Assembly (NCBI GenBank): GCA_004764695.1
Contig: SMSO01000031.1
Coordinates: forward strand, 4,821,048 to 4,885,047
Source: Schizochytrium sp. TIO01
Taxonomy: Eukaryota; Sar; Bigyra; Thraustochytrida; Thraustochytriidae
Direction of reading: 5' to 3'
Length of the DNA stretch: 64,000 nucleotides
Under the pieces are notes generated by a model that searched no databases, was not told the origin of the DNA, and worked only from the letters and a program-made list of their open reading frames with translations. The position numbers were made by a program, and so were the translations under genes. Positions 57,047 through 64,000 of the stretch are shown piece after piece. Position 1 is the first letter of the stretch; each line of letters starts with the position of its first letter.

Positions 57047-57747
57047 TTAATTCAATTCGGTGTGCATGAGAACTTTTCTCTCTGCTTTCGCACGAGTTTC
57101 ATGTCATCCTAAACAGTTTTATAAGTAACGAAGGCTAAACGTTATTGAGGAGCAAACTTGATAGGACTATTTAAGCCCGCACTGTTCTGCGAGCGCGGCA
57201 TCTCCCTCGCAGCTGAGGTGGCGACGATGGCGCCTTCTTCGCTGCAATCGCGACTCTTTGGGGAAACCCTCGAGCACCTTGAATCAGCGCTGAGGGCGTG
57301 GTACCTCAGGCACAAGCCTCGATCATTCTGCAATAATTCTTGGCCCAGCCTTGAGATTGCTCGTAATATAAAGTACTGAGTGAGTCCTGTTCGAGTGTAA
57401 GAGCTCTACGACAGCGAGCGATCAAAATGGCTTAGAGCTTTTGTTCACATGGCGTCGAACGTTTGCTCTGACTGTGCCTGAGACGATGGTGAACGGTGAT
57501 CTTGGACTTTTCACTGCAAGCAAGCAAGCAAGCAAATCGAGCCATGGTATTGCAATCCTGGAGACCAAGGCATCGCTTATTGTGGTCATTCACCCCTCTC
57601 AGAGTGATCGATCTAAAGCGTGTGCCCTGAGATCATTGTCACGAAATACCTGCTGCAGCTACTGTTGTTGTGCTGCTCCGTGTGGGTTTCCCATGCTCCA
57701 GGCATGCGAAAAGCATGTTATGATGGATGCACCTTGCTTGAAGGAGC

Positions 57748-57772
57748 GTATGTATGTATGTATGTATGTATG

Positions 57773-57806
<34 letters not shown>

Positions 57807-57808
57807 TT
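57748..57808. repeat. (GTAT)n microsatellite
   Basis: About 15 GTAT units with one ATAT interruption. Confidence 0.9.
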
Positions 57809-58488
57809 CTGCCATGAGAATGGGGATATCAACGGAGATGGCGCTAGATCGATCACATGTGCAGATATACATATTTACAGCAGAAATGAGGCAAGGCATC
57901 GATTGAAGTGCTCGCGACGATTCAGCTGAGGCAGTTCCAGCCACGTGGAGGTTCCTTGGCATGGCAATGCTGGCGGGGAGATCTGTCTGCAGGAATGCAG
58001 CTTTTGCTGTGAGCTCAATCGAGCAAGATCCGCATTTTGTCAGCGGTTGAGTGAGTGAGTGAGTGAGTGAGTGATCATCATTCGTTGATTGTTGCTCGCT
58101 CAGTCGCTTTCAGTGAAGGCGCGGCACTGCTATATTATTGGGTAGGTGTCCCTAGTCAGTAATGAGGGAAGGATGAAAAACAAACGAAAGAAATAAATCG
58201 AGAATCATCGATCGGATGGCAACAAACAACGCCCACGATTCGCTCCCGCAGCGGTGAACGAGGGCTGCAGAGAGTGTAATGGCGCTCTCGTGGGCACCTC
58301 GCATCGCGTTCAACGCAGCATCTCAGTTAGCTAGCACGAATGCAGGGCGGATGACTTATTTTTATAAAGGTGATGAGTGCACAGCGCCACCGTACATTGC
58401 ACGAAATGATTGATTTTCATTGAAAATCGCAAAATTGATTCTCAATATGCCAGGCGTGCGTGCTATATCAATGGCGTTGAGAAAAGAC

Positions 58489-58513
58489 CAAGGCAAGGCA
58501 AGGCAAGGCAAAG
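58489..58513. repeat. AAGGC pentanucleotide tract
   Basis: Five tandem AAGGC units in the upstream region of the transsulfuration fusion gene. Confidence 0.85.
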
Positions 58514-58740
58514 AGTAGCGAGCTTGCGATGGAACGAACAAGGGACAACGCTAGCAAAGACTGGCAGCATCAGAGACGATGCAAATAGAAACCAGCCGGT
58601 TGCTTGTCTCGGTTTTTGATTTAAAGAAAATGCAAATAATTTCATAAATTGTAAAATGTTTATAGAGAACTACTATTACTAGACCATAGCCATTTCTACT
58701 AGCGACAGGAGAATCTTACTTTTAAAAGAATGCAATGCAG

Positions 58741-58862
58741 AGCAAAGTAAAGTAAACTAAAGTAAACTAAAGTAAAGTAAAGCAAGACGAGACAAGACAA
58801 GACAAAACAAGACAAAACAAGGCAAGACAAGGCACGCAAAGCAAATCAAATCGAGGCAAAGC
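58741..58862. repeat. drifting pentanucleotide array just upstream of the fusion gene
   Basis: About 24 five-base units keep one register while the sequence drifts from AAAGT/AAACT through AAGAC/AAAAC to AAGGC. The array ends about 46 bases before the ATG at 58909, so it probably lies in the leader or core promoter. The plus strand is almost free of T in its second half. A role in expression is possible but not shown. Confidence 0.8.
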
Positions 58863-58908
58863 TGCTTCAGCTAGCAAGCTAGCCAGATTTGCGGACTCGG
58901 CGCCGGCG

Positions 58909-61900
58909 ATGCACACGCTGCGACCTGCTCGTTCGCGCCTGGCCCTGGGATCGCGTTCCGTTCCCGCTCGCCGCCGCCAGGACGCCTCGTCATCTTTCAT
59001 CTTGTCGTCCTCGTCGTCCTCATCGACACTAACCTCGAGACCTCACGCTATGAGTTCCACCCCTTGGTGGCCTGCTTCCATCCAGCAGGCTCGCACTGTG
59101 AGCACTGCAAGCAACTCCAGCGGTGTCTCTCAACCTAAGCGCTCGGAGTCCAAGAGTGTTGACGGAGAGAACATGAGTGGCGCCTCCAGCGTCAGCATGC
59201 GCTCCCGTTCGTTTTCATCGGGTGCCAGCAACGGCCAGGATGCCGATGCCGCTCGCAAGCGTAGCTACCGCCTCGCAACTCGTGTCGCAAACTTCGGCAG
59301 CGATGTCAGCGGTCTTCAGGACCCTTCAGGCACCGTGAACGTGCCCATCTACCAGACTGCCACCTTTGACTGCCGCGACCAGGACCTCTACGACTACACT
59401 CGCAGCGGAAACCCGACACGCCATGCACTCCAGAACGTCTGTGCTTCACTCGAGGGACCCGATGCCAAGGCTTTTGCTTTTACCTCTGGAATGGCTGCGC
59501 TCACAGCAGTTGTGCGTCTCATTCGCCCTGGTGAAACCATTTTGGCATGCCAAGACATTTATGGTGGAATGCACAGACTTCTTATGCATGCAGCACGTGC
59601 CAGCGGTGCGACTGTTCGTTTTGTGGAGACATGGGACGTTAAGCAGGTTGAAGAGGCCTTTGCAAAGGAGGGGCAGAACATCAAGATGGTATGTCTTGAG
59701 TCGCCAACAAACCCTCAGATGCGTGTGAGTAATGTTGCAGAGATTGCTAGAATTGCTAGAGCAAATGACGCAATTGTATCGATTGATAACAGCATGATGT
59801 CACCAGTACTCATGCAGCCGCTGGCTCTGGGAGCAGATATCGTGGTGCACTCCGCGACAAAGTTCATGGGAGGGCACTCAGACGTGATGGCAGGCATCGT
59901 TGCAGTGAGGGACCCGGAGCTTGCCAAGAAGATCTATTTTATGCAAAATGCGGAGGGAAGCGGTCTTGCACCGTTCGACTGCTTTCTCGTGCTCAGAGGA
60001 ATTAAGACGATGGCACTTCGCGTGCGGGAAGCCCAGAAGAACACGCTGGCGGTGTACGAGTTCCTTGTGCGCCACCCGGACGTGATTGGCGTAAACTACC
60101 TCAAGCCTCTCCACGATGAGCAGCTCCACATTGACCCGGTGCTCGAGGACCGCAAACGTAGTCACGGCAACCCAGACTGGGTCAACGAGACCAAGACTCA
60201 CTTTGAACAGGCTACCGGTGGTGGTGCACTCCTTAGCTTCGAGATGCGCTCTGCTGAAGTTTCCCAAGAGGTGATCAAGAACCTCAAGCTCTTCAAGAAC
60301 ACCGTAAGCTTTGGTTCCTGCAGTTCTCTGGCCGAAATCCCTGCTCAAATGTCCCACGCTAGTATCCCCGCCGAAATGCAGACCATGTCTCCTGCTCTCA
60401 TCCGCCTCTCTGTCGGAATTGAGGACAGCCGTGACTTGATCGCGGACCTTCGCCACGCCATTACTCTGGCCTCTATGAAGACCTCGGAGCAAGAGAACTC
60501 TGGTGATGCCTACAAGCTTGAGCGCACCCAGAGCTACGGTTCCTTCCCTCTTGGTGAATCGGTCCCTCCCAAGGACCACCATGCTGTTGGTGTGTCAATG
60601 CCCTCATGGGAGGATGTCGTCAAGTACGAGGAAGGCGACCCCGAGACTCATGCTCAGCTGTCCGCTGGATACCCTCGTTTCGTGTTTCTGCACGCCGTAA
60701 AGCAGCTCTTTGCCAAGGCTGAGGAGCTCTTTGCTGCGCCTGGAGAGCGTGCTATGGTTCTTCCGAGTGCCCGCATTGCGCTGAGACTCCAATCCTTTCT
60801 TAATGACCCCCAGGTTCGTCTCCATGACTGTTTTGCACACAATGCTTTCGCTGTGACTTTCCCTGAGGCGCACATGGACAAGGCCAAAAAGTTTTGGCAG
60901 CACTCTGGTGAAATTGTCTCGAGCCGTAAGGCGGCTGCAGTACTCGACGTCATCGATCGCACCTGCTTCGAAAATGCACGCAAGGGTGGCGGTCGTGACG
61001 TTCGCAATGCTCAGAGGAACGACAGTGCAGAGGCCCCTGATGCTCGTATACCTCCGGCCACGCCGCACTCTGGAAGACAGGTAAACTTCGCAGCCCACTC
61101 TTCCCTTAAGAAGCGTATTGCAGGCATCCACCACGAAGATGCGGATAATGTCTATCTCTTCCCAACTGGCATGGCAGCACTCGCATCTACGCAGCGCCTT
61201 CTTAAGCTTTCATCGCAGTGGGAAGAGAAACCCCTGCGGACTGTCATCTTTGGATTCCCGTATCTCGACACACTCAAGCTCGCGCAGCTTGAACCTCTCG
61301 GCTCTGGCGCTACCTTCTTTGGTCGTGGCGATGAGGAGGACTTTGTAAAACTTCGCGAGCTTCTTGAGCGCGAGCGGATCTCGGGTCTCTTTTGTGAGTT
61401 CCCTTCGAACCCTTTGCTCAAGGCACCTGATTTGTCTAGACTGAGGGCCCTTGCTGACGAGTTTGGGTTTGCCATCATCATGGATGACTCCGTTGTTGGA
61501 TCTGCGAACGTTGATCTCACTGGCCCTCAGGGCGCTGATATCATCTGCACCTCTCTCACCAAGCAGTTCTCTGGATCTGGTAACGTTATGGGCGGCTCCC
61601 TTGTTTTGAACTCTCAGAGCCCGCTTTACGGAGTGCTTAAGAGCCGCATCGACCACGACCACGAAGAGAACTTGTGGTCTGAGGACGCTCAGGTGCTCCT
61701 TAAGGCCAGCGCTGATTTTGAGTCTCGTGTCGCCCGCACCAACGCCACTACCATGCAGCTGGTAGACCATCTGTCCAAGTCTCCGCTCGTCAAGTCCGTC
61801 TATCACCCGTCATGCGTACAAACAGAGTTGTATGATCGCTTCAAGCGTGATGCTCCCCATGCTGGCTACGGTTCGCTCTTTTCTGTAGTTTTTAAGGAGC

Positions 61901-62133
61901 CCTCCCACGCACAACGTTTTTACAACAAATTGCAGATCCCTAAGACCCCCGGCTTTGGCACAAACTTCTCCATGACATGTCCGTACACAGTTATTGCGCA
62001 CTACCATGAGCTTGAGTGGGCTGCCAACTTTGGTGTGGATGCCAACCTTGTGCGCATCTGGATCGGCCTCGAGGACCCTCGCGAGCTCGTTGCCAAGTTC
62101 GACGCTGCTCTCGACTCATGCTGCGACCTGTGA
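58909..62133 (+). CDS. fused cystathionine beta-lyase / cystathionine gamma-synthase, 1074 aa
   Basis: Residues 1-100 are Arg/Ser-rich without acidic residues at the start, like an organelle presequence. Residues 118-522 form a complete plant-type cystathionine beta-lyase: YDYTRSGNPTR (161-171), FTSGMAALTAV (191-201), LESPTNP (263-269), the PLP lysine K318 in SATKFMGGHSDVMAG, NAEGSGLAPFDC (347-358) and MSHASIPAEM (481-490). A linker of about 35 residues follows. Residues 556-1074 match the fungal (STR2-type) cystathionine gamma-synthase over its full length: VGVSMPSWEDVVKYEEGDP (560-578), SAGYPRFVF, FPTGMAAL (751-758), CEFPSNPLLKAPDL (829-842) and the PLP lysine K885 in TSLTKQFSGSGNVMGGS. The synthase makes cystathionine from cysteine and O-acylhomoserine; the lyase cleaves it to homocysteine, pyruvate and ammonia. 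One polypeptide thus covers forward transsulfuration. Single exon, stop TGA. A second in-frame ATG is at 59050 (residue 48). Confidence 0.92.
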   Translation: MHTLRPARSRLALGSRSVPARRRQDASSSFILSSSSSSSTLTSRPHAMSSTPWWPASIQQARTVSTASNSSGVSQPKRSESKSVDGENMSGASSVSMRSRSFSSGASNGQDADAARKRSYRLATRVANFGSDVSGLQDPSGTVNVPIYQTATFDCRDQDLYDYTRSGNPTRHALQNVCASLEGPDAKAFAFTSGMAALTAVVRLIRPGETILACQDIYGGMHRLLMHAARASGATVRFVETWDVKQVEEAFAKEGQNIKMVCLESPTNPQMRVSNVAEIARIARANDAIVSIDNSMMSPVLMQPLALGADIVVHSATKFMGGHSDVMAGIVAVRDPELAKKIYFMQNAEGSGLAPFDCFLVLRGIKTMALRVREAQKNTLAVYEFLVRHPDVIGVNYLKPLHDEQLHIDPVLEDRKRSHGNPDWVNETKTHFEQATGGGALLSFEMRSAEVSQEVIKNLKLFKNTVSFGSCSSLAEIPAQMSHASIPAEMQTMSPALIRLSVGIEDSRDLIADLRHAITLASMKTSEQENSGDAYKLERTQSYGSFPLGESVPPKDHHAVGVSMPSWEDVVKYEEGDPETHAQLSAGYPRFVFLHAVKQLFAKAEELFAAPGERAMVLPSARIALRLQSFLNDPQVRLHDCFAHNAFAVTFPEAHMDKAKKFWQHSGEIVSSRKAAAVLDVIDRTCFENARKGGGRDVRNAQRNDSAEAPDARIPPATPHSGRQVNFAAHSSLKKRIAGIHHEDADNVYLFPTGMAALASTQRLLKLSSQWEEKPLRTVIFGFPYLDTLKLAQLEPLGSGATFFGRGDEEDFVKLRELLERERISGLFCEFPSNPLLKAPDLSRLRALADEFGFAIIMDDSVVGSANVDLTGPQGADIICTSLTKQFSGSGNVMGGSLVLNSQSPLYGVLKSRIDHDHEENLWSEDAQVLLKASADFESRVARTNATTMQLVDHLSKSPLVKSVYHPSCVQTELYDRFKRDAPHAGYGSLFSVVFKEPSHAQRFYNKLQIPKTPGFGTNFSMTCPYTVIAHYHELEWAANFGVDANLVRIWIGLEDPRELVAKFDAALDSCCDL

Positions 62134-62674
62134 AGCAACATAATCAATCATTAGACAGACAGATATGCATCATAAACACTTGCCCGCCTATATTAAAAAT
62201 CCAAAGAGAACTAGAAAACTTTAAAAAAAAAATATTACATAACGCCCCTGACTCAGTAAAAATAGTTCTTGATAGGACATGATTCTTTAAAACTTTAGAA
62301 AGAGCTCAGGATTTTATGGTTCTATTTCTCGTTGCCTCTGCGGGGGCGGGCCCTTATGCTCACGAATATTCTTTTCTGTGGTCAGAAACTTAGAGCTTTT
62401 GACTGTTTTAGTCAACTTTTTTTTTTGTGTAGGTAAAATGAACTATGCAATTTGCTAATCAAATATGCAAAGAAAATATGGGATGGATCGTCTTTATGTT
62501 TGCCTGAAGGCAATGAGTGCTATGGAGCAGAAAAAAGGAAATAAGCCTCAGATGCTACCTTGGTAGTAGGTAAGATGCAAGGAAAGGAAAATAGGTGAAC
62601 CTGGTATGAAGACCGGGCTTATTACTTGAAAAACAAGAAACGACAACAACAAAGAAAAATGATAACAATAAAAA
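62134..62674. other. intergenic region between convergent genes
   Basis: Holds the 3' ends of the fusion gene (+) and the USP5-like gene (-). It contains short A and T runs near 62220 and 62420 and nothing else recognisable. Confidence 0.5.
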
Positions 62675-64000
62675 TTAAGCCGACACGCGCTCGAATATAT
62701 AAAGAAGCCCATGCTCGAGGGGCGGGTTTTTGGACTTCGCTACCTTTCGATCATTGAAGATCACCCAGTCATCCTTGCTATCATCGGATAGATCTTTTGA
62801 CAAATTGCAGTGAGCTAAGTAGTGTCCACCTTGAGGAGTCTTGCCAAGGTGCGAGATGAACCCACGCAAAATATAATTGCCCTCGTCAGCATCATTCTCA
62901 GAACGAATGCGCTCTTCCTGCTTAGCCGCATTCTGTTCTCCGCTGCTACCGCCTCCGGCTTTAGCAGCTGCCACGAGATCCTCCAGGTCCGATGCATGAC
63001 TAAACAGCCAATCTGCTGCACGTTCTACATTACCACCACATTCCTTCAGTGCCAGCTTTACGCCATCCTCCGAAAAGCCCATGCTGGACAGCATCATCAC
63101 CGCCTCGGGATCAGCTCCACCACCATCAAGCCCACTGCTAGATTTGGACTCGATTACAGGAGGATCCGTAAAATCTGCATCGCCCATGTGTTCCAGAACC
63201 CAATTCATGGCAGCCTCTGCAGAATTGTTTCCTGTGGCCAGCAAAGCACGCTTGCATCCATTCAAATCAAAGCCCATGGACGTTAGCTGTGCAAGGAGAC
63301 CCTCATCAGGCTCAGTGGGCGGAGGCGGGCCTGCAGTTTGGTCAGGCTGCACGTCGGGGAGCTCCTCCTCACCAGCTTGCAATCCCTTGCCACGGAAAGC
63401 ATTAAGGTTTAAGTCTCGTGGGACTGGAACGCGAGCCTCGATCTTCCGTGGTGTCCAGTCTTCGCCAACCACATAGCGCTTGAGCTGAATAGCCAAGTAC
63501 TGTGGAAACGTGCCAAGTGAGGGGACTTGAATGGCCTTACCACGGCGTCCAGTCGCAGGCGACAGATAGTCGTCAACTTCAACTGCAGAAGAGTCTCCTA
63601 GAGAGGAGGCAAGGCATGTTTCGAAAGACACCACTGGAAGCTCCTCGTCCTCCTGTTTCTTATTGTCGCCCTTGGCATCTTTCTTATTCGTGGTGGAAGA
63701 AGGCGGTGGCACGTTGAGCATGAGTACATTGCTCACCATGTCTTGGTACTTGACCTGACCAGACTGCTGGCATTCAAGGCGCTCCTCCACCAAAAACGAA
63801 AACCAGCGTCCCGGATTGATGAGTTCTTCATCAACTTCACCTCCAGAGGCTGCATGATCCATGCGAGAGATCTTGTCCAAGACGTACTGAAAGTACTCAC
63901 GAGCATCCTGCTGTTCGCGTGTACCAAAATCAGGATGCCCATGACCAAGGCAATCCTTTAACATCTTCGGGGGAACTGCCATTACACCATCGTCTTTGGC
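62675..64000 (-). CDS. USP5/isopeptidase T-like ubiquitin-specific protease, C-terminal part (runs off the window)
   Basis: The frame is open to the right edge; the Met at 63982 is internal, because sequence before it still matches the family. USP5-type enzymes disassemble free polyubiquitin chains. Visible parts, numbered from that Met: KDCLGHGHPDFGTREQQDAREYF (9-31), the QQDA helix that follows the catalytic Cys box in this family; FSFLVEERLECQQSGQVKY (61-79); FPQYLAIQLKRYVVGEDW (159-176); two UBA domains (226-265 with LTSMGF, and 291-330 with LSSMGF); then the His box GGHYLAH (385-391, catalytic His387) and WVIFNDRKV (406-414). Two UBA domains inserted in the catalytic domain are diagnostic for USP5/USP13. 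The zinc-finger UBP domain and catalytic Cys lie beyond the window. Stop TAA at 62675-62677. Confidence 0.93.
   Translation of the reverse strand, partial: AKDDGVMAVPPKMLKDCLGHGHPDFGTREQQDAREYFQYVLDKISRMDHAASGGEVDEELINPGRWFSFLVEERLECQQSGQVKYQDMVSNVLMLNVPPPSSTTNKKDAKGDNKKQEDEELPVVSFETCLASSLGDSSAVEVDDYLSPATGRRGKAIQVPSLGTFPQYLAIQLKRYVVGEDWTPRKIEARVPVPRDLNLNAFRGKGLQAGEEELPDVQPDQTAGPPPPTEPDEGLLAQLTSMGFDLNGCKRALLATGNNSAEAAMNWVLEHMGDADFTDPPVIESKSSSGLDGGGADPEAVMMLSSMGFSEDGVKLALKECGGNVERAADWLFSHASDLEDLVAAAKAGGGSSGEQNAAKQEERIRSENDADEGNYILRGFISHLGKTPQGGHYLAHCNLSKDLSDDSKDDWVIFNDRKVAKSKNPPLEHGLLYIFERVSA

Larger units (their letters stand above)
55151..58908. other. gene-poor block, last part, and region upstream of the transsulfuration gene
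   Basis: No supported gene. Tetranucleotide tracts lie at 56960-57046, 57519-57536 (AAGC), 57748-57808 and 58050-58072 (GAGT). GC-rich patches lie near 57180-57330 and 58200-58330. The last 450 bases carry two pentanucleotide arrays that lead up to the start codon at 58909. Short open frames at 57158-57379 and 57441-57929 are unrecognised, and the second contains repeat-coded sequence. Confidence 0.5.

Noticed and set aside
57441-57929. 162-codon plus-strand frame rich in Tyr-Val-Cys-Met
   Set aside because: The distinctive part is the translated GTAT microsatellite; the flanks are unrecognised.
59878-61806. long minus-strand open frames opposite the fusion gene (up to 234 codons)
   Set aside because: They are shadows of the strongly conserved plus-strand coding sequence.

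Overview
The window looks like nuclear DNA from a unicellular eukaryote. The recognisable genes are a phosducin-like protein, a USP5-type deubiquitinase, an ankyrin/PH/IQ protein, and a Gln/Ser-rich protein with a basic C-terminal domain. Most are single open frames, so introns are sparse, although two of the genes look interrupted. The mix of a plant/alga-type cystathionine beta-lyase, a fungal-type cystathionine gamma-synthase and bacterial-type cobalamin genes points to a protist. A stramenopile such as a thraustochytrid or labyrinthulid would fit, but that is inference from gene content and not a proven placement.

Layout. Positions 1-6264 hold no convincing gene; they are rich in short tandem repeats and GC-rich patches. 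Positions 6265-17374 are a compact gene block: phosducin-like protein (+), CobT (-), CobS (+), the ankyrin/PH/IQ protein (-), and a Gln/Ser-rich nuclear-type protein (-) whose two halves lie in different frames. Positions 17375-58908 are about 41.5 kb without any gene I can support. This block is AT-rich and carries many tetranucleotide repeats, long A/T-rich islands, GC-rich patches and a probable dead Ty1/copia-type retroelement near 54.2-55.2 kb. At 58909-62133 is a 1074-residue protein that joins a complete cystathionine beta-lyase to a complete cystathionine gamma-synthase. At 62675-64000 is the C-terminal part of a USP5/isopeptidase-T-like enzyme that runs off the right edge.

How the genes may work together. 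CobT and CobS are the enzymes that make and attach the lower (nucleotide) loop of cobalamin, and here they stand as a divergent neighbouring pair. The fusion protein contains both enzymes of forward transsulfuration, which together turn cysteine plus an activated homoserine into homocysteine. Homocysteine is the substrate of the B12-dependent methionine synthase, so the window holds two arms of one metabolic theme: remodelling of B12, and supply of the substrate that B12 helps to methylate. They are about 47 kb apart, so this is a pathway link and not evidence of co-regulation.

The most notable items are the lyase-synthase fusion and the paired eukaryotic cobT/cobS. No rRNA, tRNA, CRISPR array or intact mobile element was recognised.
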